Shown here in pieces: positions 50,899 to 59,542 of a DNA stretch of 64,000 nt. The translations under genes and the position numbers were made by a program. Below the pieces are notes generated by a model that saw only the letters and a program-made list of their open reading frames with translations, was not told where the DNA came from and did no database searches. The number at the start of each line of letters is the position of its first letter. Positions within the stretch are counted from its first letter, which is position 1. Origin of the DNA: an uncultured Clostridia bacterium (GTDB lineage: Bacteria; Bacillota; Clostridia; Christensenellales; Aristaeellaceae); the NCBI GenBank assembly GCA_937886445.1, contig CALGBY010000014.1, positions 13,726-77,725 of the forward strand, given 5' to 3'.

Positions 50899-51552
50899 CT
50901 ACCGCGGCAGCGAGGCGAAACTGCCGTCCTTTTCATATTTCTTCGCGATCTTTTCCTCCAGCAGGTTCACCGCCGTACCGACAAGGATCAGCAGAAAGGG
51001 AACCAGCTTGACGGTTTCAAAAAGCGCGGAAAGGTCGAACACCAGCGTTCCCGCCGGAAAAAAGCCCGCGATAAGCACGCCTGCCGTGAGCGGCAGCAGC
51101 ACAAAGGCGGCCGCCTTCGGCCTGTTTCCGAGTATGATCCCCAGCACAGACAGCACCAGACACAGTAGCAGGTAAACCAGTATACCGAGATACTCCTGCA
51201 TCTCCTTCGCCTCAAAGACAAGCGACAGGAACTTCATATCCGAAACACCCAGCTCCGCGCACGCGTAGCGGATGCCGGAAATGATGCGCCTCAGGTCATC
51301 CAGACGGATATGCAGTTCATACGCCGAAAGAAACAGCAGCAGCAGCGCTCCCAGACGAATCAGCTCCCGGCCGTCATAGCGTACACGCAGAAAACCGGGC
51401 AGCCTGCGCTTCCCCTCCCCGCGTTTCTTCTTCCCCGTCTGCGGAAGCTTGCGCAGGGGCGTGTTCCTTTGCAGGTTTCCAAACGGAACAGGTGTTTCCT
51501 GATCCTGCCTGTTCTGTTTGAAAAAACGATGTTTGTTTTCGTTTTCCGGCAT
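50899..51552 (-). CDS. Hypothetical membrane protein
   Basis: A 217-residue protein that I do not recognise. The first 60 residues are very basic and probably cytoplasmic (GKKKRGEGKRRLPG); four hydrophobic helices follow, near residues 66-84, 118-140, 146-170 and 178-196, with a charged end (EEKIAKKYEKDG). AAAGGAG lies 5 bases before the ATG at 51552 (or 2 before the ATG at 51555). It lies between the PTS genes and the phosphoesterase on the same strand. Confidence 0.65.
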   Translation of the reverse strand: MPENENKHRFFKQNRQDQETPVPFGNLQRNTPLRKLPQTGKKKRGEGKRRLPGFLRVRYDGRELIRLGALLLLFLSAYELHIRLDDLRRIISGIRYACAELGVSDMKFLSLVFEAKEMQEYLGILVYLLLCLVLSVLGIILGNRPKAAAFVLLPLTAGVLIAGFFPAGTLVFDLSALFETVKLVPFLLILVGTAVNLLEEKIAKKYEKDGSFASLPR

Positions 51553-51604
51553 CATTTCTCCTTTTCCGGCGGCTCCATATCCGGAGCCGTACCCGTCTTC
51601 ATCC

Positions 51605-53584
51605 TCATTCCTTCAGGATGACCGTGATCACCATATCGGAATATCCTCTGCTGCGTACAAGCTGCCGGTCAAATTCCAGCACCTTTTCGCCTTTCTTTAC
51701 CCGGTCTCCTGTCTTTACAAGCAGGCGGAAGCCCTCGCCGTTCATATTCACGGTATCGATCCCAGTATGCACAAGAAGCTTTCTGCCGTCATCGCTTTCA
51801 AAGGTGACGGCATGCCCGTCAGGGCTCAGAGAAGCGATCCTTCCGCTCACCGGAGCGTATACATTGCCGTTTTCCGGCAGGATCCCCATGCATTTTCCGA
51901 GCACTCCGCCGGCAAAGGCGTCATCAGGGATATCCTCCTGCTTCACCGTCCGCCCGTCCGCGGGCGCGCCGATACTTTCCCGCACGGTGTTTGTCTTCGC
52001 ATCTTCCTTTTTGATCCCCGCTTTCGCTGCGCGGCAGGCCAGTGCGCGCACGCGCTCCGCCTTTCCCGGGCTGACGGACAGCTCATCCACACCCAACGCG
52101 ATCAGCCGTTCAACGGCGTCCGGATTGCCCGCCAACTCTCCGCATACCGTGGTGGGGATGCCCTTTTTGTGCCCCGCAGCCGCAGCCGCGCCGATCAGGG
52201 CAAACACGGCGTCATGACAGGGGGCGTAATAGGCATCCAGTCCCTTCGCTTCCCTGTCCAGTGCCAATGTATACTGCGTAAGGTCATTGGTGCCCACGGA
52301 GAAGAACCCGGCACGCGCGGCCAGCTTCTCCGCGATCAGCGCGGCAGCCGGTGTTTCCACCATGATGCCCCATACGGGCACACGGTATGTTTGTCCCGCC
52401 TGCTTCAGCTCCTCCTCCGCGAGAGTCAGCTGCTTTTCGATCTCATCCAGTTCTCTTTCCGCGGTGATCATCGGAAACATGATCTTCAATTCACCGTGTA
52501 CGGCGGCACGCAGCAGCGCGCGCAGCTGTACGCGGAACACATCGGGATGCTGGAGAGAGAGACGAAGCCCGCGGCTGCCCAGCTGGGGGTTTTTCTCCTC
52601 CGGCTGGCTGAGCCACTTCACTGTCTTGTCGGAACCGATATCCGCGGTGCGGATCACCGCTTCCTTTCCCTTCATTTTTTCGGCGATCTCCCGGTAAATA
52701 CGGTACTGTTCCTCCTCATCAGGGGCGGTATCCCGCTTGAGGAAAAGAAACTCGGTACGCACAAGCCCGATACCGTCCGCGCCGCACCGGAGCACCTGGT
52801 CCAACTCCTCCGTGCCGCCGATATTGCACAGGATCTTCACCGGGCACTCAGCGCCGTCCGCGGGGGCGGCGGCAGCCTTTTCCCTTTCCGCGCGCGCTCT
52901 TTCCACTGCCGCGCTCAGTGTCTCGCTGTCCGGTGACACGACCGCGGTGCCGTCTTCACCGTTCAGTATCAGCATTTCTCCGTCCCGTACACACTTTTCG
53001 TCAAGCGCTTCGCCGTACAGATAGGGTATTCCCCTGTTTCCGGCCATCACGGAAGCATGGGAGGAGGCAGAGCCGTACCGGCTCACGATGCCCGCGAGCA
53101 GTCCCTCCGGCGCGGAGGTAATATCGATGGGGCTCAGCTCCTCCCCCGCCATAATAAACGGAACAGAGGGGTATTCTGTTTCCCGGCCGAGCAAAGCCTC
53201 ACAGAGTTTTTTGCCGGTACCGCGAAGATCCTCCGCCCTGCCGCGGATGTACCCGCTTTCGCTTTTATCAAAACGATCTGCCAGCTCACGCGTCACCTGC
53301 CGTGCGGCGTGAAGGACATCCTCTCCGTGCAGCACGCGGCGTTTGATCTCGCCCAGAAAAGCATCGTCAAAAAGCATATCGGTTTCGGCCTGTATGATCT
53401 CGGCGCTTGTTCCGGCCGCGTTTTCAAAGCCGGCCTTCACCCGCTTCGCCGCTTCTTCCAGTGCCCGTGTTTCATCCTCCGGCGTTCCGGCTGTTCTTTC
53501 CTCCGCCTGAACGGCGGGCTTTATCCAAAACGCGGCGGCTGCGGCAAAGCCGGGCTGCGCCGCGCGCAGCTTCATGATTTTCAT
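51605..53584 (-). CDS. PTS enzyme I fused to a glucose-type EIIA domain
   Basis: A 659-residue fusion. Residues 1 to about 520 are enzyme I, with the phospho-His (H176 in GSASSHASVM), a central PEP-binding TIM barrel (GIGLVRTEFLFL, EAVIRTADIGSDK, NPQLGSRGLRLSL, PVWGIMVETPAAAL, FFSVGTNDLTQYTLALDR) and the catalytic Cys (C481 in TTVCGELAG). Residues about 525-659 are a glucose-class EIIA with both histidines (H591 in DGHAVTFES, H606 in LLVHTGIDTV). It takes phosphate from PEP and, after HPr, can hand it on. It is 2 bases after the EIICB-HPr gene. Confidence 0.93.
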   Translation of the reverse strand: MKIMKLRAAQPGFAAAAAFWIKPAVQAEERTAGTPEDETRALEEAAKRVKAGFENAAGTSAEIIQAETDMLFDDAFLGEIKRRVLHGEDVLHAARQVTRELADRFDKSESGYIRGRAEDLRGTGKKLCEALLGRETEYPSVPFIMAGEELSPIDITSAPEGLLAGIVSRYGSASSHASVMAGNRGIPYLYGEALDEKCVRDGEMLILNGEDGTAVVSPDSETLSAAVERARAEREKAAAAPADGAECPVKILCNIGGTEELDQVLRCGADGIGLVRTEFLFLKRDTAPDEEEQYRIYREIAEKMKGKEAVIRTADIGSDKTVKWLSQPEEKNPQLGSRGLRLSLQHPDVFRVQLRALLRAAVHGELKIMFPMITAERELDEIEKQLTLAEEELKQAGQTYRVPVWGIMVETPAAALIAEKLAARAGFFSVGTNDLTQYTLALDREAKGLDAYYAPCHDAVFALIGAAAAAGHKKGIPTTVCGELAGNPDAVERLIALGVDELSVSPGKAERVRALACRAAKAGIKKEDAKTNTVRESIGAPADGRTVKQEDIPDDAFAGGVLGKCMGILPENGNVYAPVSGRIASLSPDGHAVTFESDDGRKLLVHTGIDTVNMNGEGFRLLVKTGDRVKKGEKVLEFDRQLVRSRGYSDMVITVILKE

Positions 53585-53586
53585 CC

Positions 53587-55452
53587 TTACTGTCCTTTCA
53601 GTTCTTCAATGAAGAGACGGCGGGCGTCAAGCAGGGCCTCCTCAGCCTCCGCTCCCCGCGCTGTTACGCGCACCTCTGTTCCTTTCGCTATGCCAAGCCC
53701 CATCAGAGCGATCACCGACACGGCGGATACCTCCCGTCCGTTCGCGCACACCGTTACACGCGCGTCATACGCCTTCATCCGTTCCGAAAGCTTTGCCGCC
53801 GGGCGGGCGTGCAGCCCCGCGTCATCCTGCACCGTGATCACAAATTCACCGCCCCGCGCGGAAAAGAGATCCTCTCCGTGCAGGATTTGCCTGTCACCGG
53901 TGCAGGTCACCGTAAGCACCGCGGCCCCGTCATTTCCTGAAGACGCGCGTTCACAGGGCATTGCCGGCCTTTCGGGCAAAGCACGGGAAGGAGACGCAAG
54001 CTCTCCCTTCACTTCCTCCAGCACCTGCTGCACCGTCATACCGATGATCACCTGACAGGCGTTTTTCCCGCCGATCTTCATTCCCAGCGCGCCGCTGCCC
54101 GCAAGCGCGCTCTGATCGCACAATGCGCTGTCCTCAAGCTCAAAACGGAGGCGCGTGGCGCAGCATTCCACCGCGCGGATATTGTCTCTTCCGCCCACCG
54201 AGGCAATGATCACGGCGGCACGGCTGCTTCCGGCCTTTGCCGGAGCATCGTTTACCGTTCCCGTCTCTCCGGTCTCCGCCTCAAAAAGGTTGAAACGTCC
54301 TTTTTTCAATGCCAGACGGAACACACCGTAAAACGCCGCGAACGCCGCCGCGCCGAGAGGCAGGATCAGCCAGGTTTCAGCCGCCGCCGGCAGAGAGGCG
54401 GAAAGCAGCAGATCCGCCGCGCCGGCAGAGAAGGAAAAGCCCGCACGGAACCCGGTCATGCAGGTAAGCATGGTAAACACACCGCAGAGAAACGAATACA
54501 CTACATACAGCGGAAACGCGCTGAACATAAAGGAAAACTCAAACGGTTCCGTCAGGCCGCACAGCACAGAGCACAGCGAGGATGAAAACAGCTTCGCCTT
54601 TTCCTTTTTTCTGTTTTTCGCGGTCTGATACATGGCCAGCGCCGCGCCCGGGATGCCGAACATGAAGCAGGGGAAGAAACCGCTCATATACATACCCACG
54701 CTCCACCCGGCCTCCGCAGCGGTCTTCCCGCTCCAGAACGCGGTCAGATCCCCGATGCCAACGGTGTCAAACCAGAACACATTGTTGAGCGCGTGGTGCA
54801 AGCCGGTCGGGATGAGCAGGCGGTTGAGGAAAGCGTATATCCCCGCCCCGACCGCGCCGAGGGAAAGGATCTTTTCTCCGATAAAGTACAGGCCGGAATA
54901 GAGGAACGGCCATATAAACATCAGCGCGAAGGCCGTGATCAGGCTGAAAAGCACCGTCACAATGGCGGAAAACCGTTTTCCGCTGAAAAAGGCAAGCGCA
55001 TCCGGCAGCCTGACCTTACGGAAACGGTTATAGCAAAACGCGCCGATCAGCCCGGACAGCATGCCGGTGAACGGGTTTTCGATATTTTTCAGCGCCACCG
55101 CGCGCAGGCTGTCGCTTTCCATGCCGGGAAAGATCATCTTTGTCACCGTATCCGAAAGAAGTGTGAGAATGACCAGAAAGCTGACCAGCCCGGACAGCGC
55201 GGCCGCGCCGTCTCCGTCATCGCTCATGCCCACGGCAACACCGATGACGAACAGCCACGCGATGTGATCGATCACCGCGCTTCCGGCCTTTACGGCGAGA
55301 AATCCGGCTGTTTCAACAACACCGGCGATCTCTCCTCCCTGTATGGCGGCAGGGCATATGAGATATCCGAGCCCCATCAGCACACCGCAGATGGGAAGTA
55401 CCGCCACCGGCAGCATCAGTGATCTGCCGAGCTTCTGCAAAAATCGGGACAT
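53587..55452 (-). CDS. GlcNAc-type PTS EIIC-EIIB fused to HPr
   Basis: A 621-residue fusion. Residues 1 to about 390 are an EIIC membrane channel of the NagE type (PTGLHHALNNVFWFDTVGIGD, SGFFPCFMFGIPGAALAMYQ, LTEPFEFSFMF). About residues 410-490 are EIIB with the phospho-Cys (C431 in CCATRLRFELED). About residues 533-621 are HPr: the phospho-His (H548 in GLHARPAAKLSERM) and a Ser (S579) at the regulatory position. The sugar is probably N-acetylglucosamine or a related hexosamine. With the next gene it forms a complete PTS chain. Confidence 0.92.
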   Translation of the reverse strand: MSRFLQKLGRSLMLPVAVLPICGVLMGLGYLICPAAIQGGEIAGVVETAGFLAVKAGSAVIDHIAWLFVIGVAVGMSDDGDGAAALSGLVSFLVILTLLSDTVTKMIFPGMESDSLRAVALKNIENPFTGMLSGLIGAFCYNRFRKVRLPDALAFFSGKRFSAIVTVLFSLITAFALMFIWPFLYSGLYFIGEKILSLGAVGAGIYAFLNRLLIPTGLHHALNNVFWFDTVGIGDLTAFWSGKTAAEAGWSVGMYMSGFFPCFMFGIPGAALAMYQTAKNRKKEKAKLFSSSLCSVLCGLTEPFEFSFMFSAFPLYVVYSFLCGVFTMLTCMTGFRAGFSFSAGAADLLLSASLPAAAETWLILPLGAAAFAAFYGVFRLALKKGRFNLFEAETGETGTVNDAPAKAGSSRAAVIIASVGGRDNIRAVECCATRLRFELEDSALCDQSALAGSGALGMKIGGKNACQVIIGMTVQQVLEEVKGELASPSRALPERPAMPCERASSGNDGAAVLTVTCTGDRQILHGEDLFSARGGEFVITVQDDAGLHARPAAKLSERMKAYDARVTVCANGREVSAVSVIALMGLGIAKGTEVRVTARGAEAEEALLDARRLFIEELKGQ

Positions 55453-55495
55453 ATTTTACCTCCGGTATCCTGTCACGGCATTCGTTTTCACGCTT

Positions 55496-55560
55496 ATGGC
55501 CCGCCCTCCGGAAGAGGCACCGATGGGCTGTTTGAAAATGGGCCGAGACCATTTTCAAAC
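55496..55560. repeat. Hairpin repeat R5 in the PTS leader
   Basis: Inverted orientation: GGCCCGCCCTCCGGAAGAGG, then GTTTGAAAATGG and CCATTTTCAAAC. It lies inside the predicted leader of the EIICB-HPr gene. Confidence 0.88.
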
Positions 55561-55564
55561 TTAT

Positions 55565-55628
55565 TACCACCCCTCCGGAAGAGGAACCAATGGGGAGTTT
55601 GAAAACCGAGCGTATGCGTTTTTCAAAC
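55565..55628. repeat. Hairpin repeat R6 in the PTS leader
   Basis: Same orientation as R5, directly next to it: CCACCCCTCCGGAAGAGG, then GAGTTTGAAAA and TTTTTCAAAC arms with a different loop. Confidence 0.8.
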
Positions 55629-55638
55629 TATCATTTAT

Positions 55639-55667
55639 ATTTTATCATATTTCACGTCCGTCGGCAA
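55639..55667 (-). promoter_or_regulatory. Predicted promoter of the PTS operon
   Basis: On the minus strand TTGCCG (55667-55662), 17-base spacer, TAAAAT (55644-55639). Transcription from here runs through R6 and R5 before reaching the first gene. Confidence 0.6.
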
Positions 55668-55716
55668 ACAAAACCTCATCAGGAAATGTGAAGCTCAAAA
55701 TACGGCGTAACGCAAA

Positions 55717-55745
55717 AAGCACCGGACGGCAGGGATCCGGTGCTT
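55717..55745 (-). terminator. Terminator after the ECF S-component gene
   Basis: Minus strand: AAGCACCGG, loop, CCGGTGCTT followed by TTT. Nine perfect base pairs. Confidence 0.85.
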
Positions 55746-55753
55746 GTATTGCT

Positions 55754-56326
55754 TCAGCAGGCCGTATGAATACCGGTTTGCTTCGCGAGCTTCCGCAGCA
55801 GCCCTGACAGGGGAACGATGAGCATTCCCGCGGCCAGATTGCCCGCTGCCTGCAGCGCGTCCCACGCGAATCCGGCCGCGATCCACGCGGCGATCGCCTT
55901 CAGGTCCATTCCCATCGTCAGCCCGAAGACCGGCGCGTAAAGGGTTCCGAAGGCAAGACCGTGAAGGGCGCATACGGCAGGATAGACAAGCATGGCCTTT
56001 TTGGGGGTCAGCTTACGCGGCAGCAGCATCGTGACCGCCCACAGAACTGTCCAGATATAAAGATAGGGCACCCACCACAGGCTGAAGCCCTGATACACCC
56101 CTTCCAGAAGCACATAAATATACAAAGGGATCAGCGCTTTCTTCCGGAACACAAGGGTATACGACATGATCAGCAGCCCCAGCGGATGGATATTGGGAAG
56201 CCATTCCATCATTACCTTGGAGATGAACATGATCACCCCGAGCATCGGGAAAAGCACAAGCTCCGCTGTGCTGATCTTTGTCCGTTCGTCTCTCTTACTT
56301 TGTGTACACAAGACGGTATACAGCAC
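55754..56326 (-). CDS. ECF transporter S component, predicted corrinoid-related uptake
   Basis: About 190 residues with five or six hydrophobic helices (ELVLFPMLGVIMFISKVM, HPLGLLIMSYTLVF, GLAFGTLYAPVFGLTMG). Small Ala/Gly-rich helices and the TAELVLFPMLGVIMFISK start are typical of S components of energy-coupling-factor vitamin importers. It shares a transcript with a DUF4430 lipoprotein under a cobalamin riboswitch, so a B12-related substrate is likely (to my knowledge the CblT type). The EcfA/EcfT modules are not in the window. No good start codon is visible: the frame opens at GTG 56326, inside the upstream gene. Confidence 0.78.
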   Translation of the reverse strand: MLYTVLCTQSKRDERTKISTAELVLFPMLGVIMFISKVMMEWLPNIHPLGLLIMSYTLVFRKKALIPLYIYVLLEGVYQGFSLWWVPYLYIWTVLWAVTMLLPRKLTPKKAMLVYPAVCALHGLAFGTLYAPVFGLTMGMDLKAIAAWIAAGFAWDALQAAGNLAAGMLIVPLSGLLRKLAKQTGIHTAC

Positions 56327-56732
56327 CTTCCGTAATTTCTGTCAGATCCACACCGGACGCGGCAAGATCATCACCGATATAGAAAGCCCAATAGCTTTGA
56401 TCCTGATCGTAATCCGCCAGAATGCCGTTCACCGTTTTCACATACAGCCCGTAGGCGCCCTGCTCGCCGGAGATCAGTCCGTTTTCGATCAGCGCCGCGC
56501 CAACGGTATCCGCGTCCGTATGCACGGTGAACAAAACCTTTTTATCCTGAACTTCCACCTCCACCACGGCAGTGTTCACGCCCGTCCCCAGTTCCTTGTC
56601 TTCGGTGTAAGCAGCGCTGTTCCACAGCGGGGCGGTATCGTTGTTTTTGCAGCCGGTGAGCATCACCATGCACAGCAGCAGGATGACCGGCAGCAGAGAG
56701 ACAGAGAGAGAATGTTTTTTCATTGTTGACAT
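56295..56732 (-). CDS. DUF4430-domain lipoprotein, predicted corrinoid-binding
   Basis: A 145-residue secreted protein. The signal peptide ends in a lipobox (VMLTGCKNN, lipid-modified Cys). The rest is a DUF4430 domain (VEVEVQDKKVLFTVHTDADTVGAALIENG, YGLYVKTVNGILADYDQDQSYWAFYIGDD), a fold related to the C-terminal domain of transcobalamin. It is the first gene behind a cobalamin riboswitch, so it probably captures cobalamin or a precursor for the S component. AAGGAAAGGAT precedes the ATG at 56732. Confidence 0.85.
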   Translation of the reverse strand: MSTMKKHSLSVSLLPVILLLCMVMLTGCKNNDTAPLWNSAAYTEDKELGTGVNTAVVEVEVQDKKVLFTVHTDADTVGAALIENGLISGEQGAYGLYVKTVNGILADYDQDQSYWAFYIGDDLAASGVDLTEITEGAVYRLVYTK

Positions 56733-56771
56733 ATCCTTTCCTTAGATCTGTACATCGGAATAAAGGAAAAA

Positions 56772-56792
56772 GCACCCTTCCCGAAAGAGTGC
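56772..56792 (-). terminator. Riboswitch-controlled terminator
   Basis: Minus strand: GCACTCTTTCGGGAAGGGTGC followed by TTTTTCC. It lies between the aptamer and the DUF4430 gene and is the likely off-switch of the expression platform. Confidence 0.8.
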
Positions 56793-56849
56793 CGTAAATG
56801 CGGCGAATTCCTGCCGCGCCGCGTGCCGGTGCACAGCCTGAAGCCGGCA

Positions 56850-57015
56850 CCGCCGTTTACCGCATCTCTCCCCTTTGCCCAAGAGACTTTTCCGGCCGCA
56901 GCCCGATCAGCATTCCGACTTGAGAAGCGGCAGTACTGCCCTTCAGTTACGGTAATGGCTGTTGCGCCGGATTTTCACCGGCATTTCCTGATCCCCGAAC
57001 GACCGCGCTACGCGG
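56850..57015 (-). ncRNA. Cobalamin riboswitch aptamer
   Basis: Read on the minus strand, the order of conserved elements fits the B12 element: GGGGATCAGG, then GCCGGTGAAAATCCGGC (56982-56966), GCCATTACCGTAACTGAAG, and AGTCGGAATGCTGATCGGGC (complement of 56901-56920). The region has its own promoter, a terminator at its end and vitamin-transport genes behind. Exact ends are estimated. Confidence 0.88.
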
Positions 57016-57077
57016 ATCGCCCGGCAGCGGGCCGCGAACACGGCCCGGTGAACTGCGCATATTCTTCTGTCACACAG

Positions 57078-57106
57078 ATTATAAAGGAAAACGCCGAAAA
57101 ATTCAA
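57078..57106 (-). promoter_or_regulatory. Promoter of the riboswitch operon
   Basis: On the minus strand TTGAAT (57106-57101), 17-base spacer, perfect TATAAT (57083-57078). Confidence 0.82.
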
Positions 57107-57152
57107 TCCATATTGAAAAAAACGTATTTGCTTTCCGCTTCCGCGCGGCGGA

Positions 57153-57181
57153 TTGCCGCAAACAATGACTTCCTTTATAAT
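57153..57181 (+). promoter_or_regulatory. Predicted promoter of the ECF sigma operon
   Basis: TTGCCG (57153-57158), 17-base spacer, TATAAT (57176-57181), 120 bases before the TTG start. A possible second, ECF-type promoter has an AAAAAAC stretch at 57250-57256 and CGTCTA at 57271-57276, which would allow autoregulation; its spacing is a little short. Confidence 0.55.
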
Positions 57182-57300
57182 GATCCGCGTCAGGGATCCT
57201 TTCTCCCGGGGCCGTGAAGCACGGCAAACACAAATTTTTCAGTTTTGCGAAAAAACACGCCCTTTTCTTTCGTCTATATAGGTGCGGGAGGTGATGCGGT

Positions 57301-57816
57301 TTGGAAAAGCCTGTACAGGAAAAGGCAGAACGGGACGGCATTCTGGCAAACTGGGTCGAGGCCTACTCAGATGACATGCTGCGCGTATGCTTTCTTTACC
57401 TGTCGGACCGCTCTCTGGCGGAGGAAGCACTGCAGGACACCTGGATAAAGGCATGGAAGGCGCTTTCAAGGCAGGCGCGTCTGCCCGGGCATGAAAAAGC
57501 CTGGCTGATGCGCATCGCGATCAACACCTGCAGGGATTATACACGCACCGCCTGGTTTCGTCATGTGGACAGGCAAAAGGCTTTGGAGGAGCTTCCGGAG
57601 GCCCTCCTCAGCTGCGAACAGCCCGATCACAGCCTCAGCATGGCGGTGATGGGCCTCCCCGCGAAATACAGACAGGTGATATTGCTGTATCACTATCAGG
57701 GGCTGACGCTGGACGAAACAGGCGAGGCACTCGGATTATCCCGCAGCGCGGTATACCGCAGACTGAAAAAATCCGAGGAGCTGCTGAGAAAAGAATGGCT
57801 GGGAGGAGAAGTATGA
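57301..57816 (+). CDS. ECF-family RNA polymerase sigma factor
   Basis: A 171-residue sigma-70 family factor with region 2 (YSDDMLRVCFLYLSDRSLAEEALQDTWIKAWKAL) and region 4 (LPAKYRQVILLYHYQGLTLDETGEALGLSRSAVYRRLKKSEELL), and no regions 1 or 3, as in the extracytoplasmic-function group. The start is TTG at 57301, preceded by GGGAGGTGATGCGGT. The adjacent membrane gene overlaps by 4 bases and is probably its anti-sigma factor. Confidence 0.93.
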   Translation: MEKPVQEKAERDGILANWVEAYSDDMLRVCFLYLSDRSLAEEALQDTWIKAWKALSRQARLPGHEKAWLMRIAINTCRDYTRTAWFRHVDRQKALEELPEALLSCEQPDHSLSMAVMGLPAKYRQVILLYHYQGLTLDETGEALGLSRSAVYRRLKKSEELLRKEWLGGEV

Positions 57817-59504
57817 AAGCGATCGACAGAGAAAGCATTCGACGCGTTCTTGACAGCGAGCTGACACACATAAAAACCTCCTCCCGGCAAAGACAAACAC
57901 TGTATGAAAACGCAAAGGGAGGAAAAAAAGTGAAAAAGAAATCGATCCCCGTACTGGTGACAGCGGTCGTGCTGATGCTGGCCGCCGGAACGGCTCTGGC
58001 TTCCACCGGAGCACTGGATGCCCTGCTGGCACTGCTCCGGGATTCCTTCAGCCGTATGAACACAAGCGCCGCGGTGGATGTTGTGGACAGACCCGATGTT
58101 CCGCGTTACCTTGAGCAGTTTGAAGACGCGTACGGCGGCAGGAAGGAGGACCTGATCCTGTCCACCGTTCCGGGAGAGGATGATCTCAGCCTGAATGACG
58201 CGCTGCGGATCGCAAGGCAGGCTATTATGGAACGCTTCGGCACACCGGAAGCGGAGCTGGACGCCATGGGCGTGTATCCCGCCTACTATGAGACGCCCTA
58301 CACGGACGAGCTTTCCCAGTGGCGCATTTATTTTTCACCGCGCACGAATGCCGACCTTGATGAGGACCACGACTGCCCCGCGCCCGGCGAGTATCTGGCG
58401 GATGTGGATTCTCCTTCGGGCGAGGTAAGCGGCTGTTTCTATTACAACGATGATTTCTGGCCGGAATACGCTTTGCGATGCTGGGAAAACGGCAGCAGAG
58501 AATACGTTTTCAGTCAGGCATGCCGCCCGGATTTTTTGAAGCAAAGCACGGAAGATCAGAAGCATTTCATCAGCCTTTTTGCGGAAGCCGGCTATGATAC
58601 CGCGCCTCTGCTTGGAAACCAAAGGCCCGAAGCCCGGCTCCGCGCCATGGAAACAGAGCTGTACTTTGCCGACCCGGAAGAGGATCTGCTGGATTCCTCC
58701 GACAGCTTCGTGCTGACGGCGCTCGCCGAAATGGAAAGCCGCTGCGGCATCACACGGGAGGATCTGGAAAAATGTCATTTCATCGCCCTCCGTAGCCCGC
58801 AGGCATCCGCTACCGGGGATATCTGCTTCTCCTACAATTTCAAAAAGGCGGAAGCAGCCGAAGCCGGCTACTGTGAAACCATGGGCATGAGCTATGCCTC
58901 AAATCTGGGTTTCTATATGGTTTCAATGGACAGGCAGACAGGAGAAGTGACCGGCTTTGCTCATATTCCGCGGAACGCGGACGATACCCCCGCGGGCGGA
59001 GAAGGGCTGCTTGCCCGCTCTGTCTGGACAGGCGCGGATCTTCCCGAATATGAAGCGCTGATCGATGAACTGCGCGCGCTGGACGCCGGCTATGTAAGCG
59101 GACGGGATTCTTTGAATGCCCTTCATAACAGGGCGGATGAGGTCATGCTGCGCCACGGCGGGGACCCGCAGCTTTACACGGCAGATCGTGATGAAAATGA
59201 CGGGGTGTATACCCTGGATCGCTTTTTGTATGAACATCAGCTCACTGAAGATATGATCCATGCCAAAGGGCTCTCCTACCTTCTTGAGAACACATCCTAT
59301 ACTGAGGAAGAATTGAAACACGCTTCCTTCATCACGGGCACCCGGTATGATGACACAGATCATCCGGATCAAAACAGGCAGTACCCCACCCTTCTGGTGT
59401 TGCTGGAAAAGGAAAAGGGCCGGGGCATGGTATGGTTTTTCCATTTTGATACAGAGCTCAATATCACACAGTTTGAAGAAACGGAAGAAGACCTGCACGG
59501 ATAA
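57813..59504 (+). CDS. Membrane protein with anti-sigma-like N-terminus and large external domain
   Basis: A 563-residue protein. The cytoplasmic N-terminus (about 1-45) is short and helical; there is no zinc-binding anti-sigma motif. One membrane helix follows (KKSIPVLVTAVVLMLAAG, near 46-64); the rest is a 490-residue acidic external domain with no family I recognise. It starts within the end of the sigma gene (ATGA overlap), the arrangement of sigma/anti-sigma pairs. Only the N-terminus would bind the sigma; the external domain is likely the sensor. Confidence 0.75.
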   Translation: MKAIDRESIRRVLDSELTHIKTSSRQRQTLYENAKGGKKVKKKSIPVLVTAVVLMLAAGTALASTGALDALLALLRDSFSRMNTSAAVDVVDRPDVPRYLEQFEDAYGGRKEDLILSTVPGEDDLSLNDALRIARQAIMERFGTPEAELDAMGVYPAYYETPYTDELSQWRIYFSPRTNADLDEDHDCPAPGEYLADVDSPSGEVSGCFYYNDDFWPEYALRCWENGSREYVFSQACRPDFLKQSTEDQKHFISLFAEAGYDTAPLLGNQRPEARLRAMETELYFADPEEDLLDSSDSFVLTALAEMESRCGITREDLEKCHFIALRSPQASATGDICFSYNFKKAEAAEAGYCETMGMSYASNLGFYMVSMDRQTGEVTGFAHIPRNADDTPAGGEGLLARSVWTGADLPEYEALIDELRALDAGYVSGRDSLNALHNRADEVMLRHGGDPQLYTADRDENDGVYTLDRFLYEHQLTEDMIHAKGLSYLLENTSYTEEELKHASFITGTRYDDTDHPDQNRQYPTLLVLLEKEKGRGMVWFFHFDTELNITQFEETEEDLHG

Positions 59505-59542
59505 CAAGCGGGCTTTCTCTGCGGGAAACAGGTTCTTATAAG

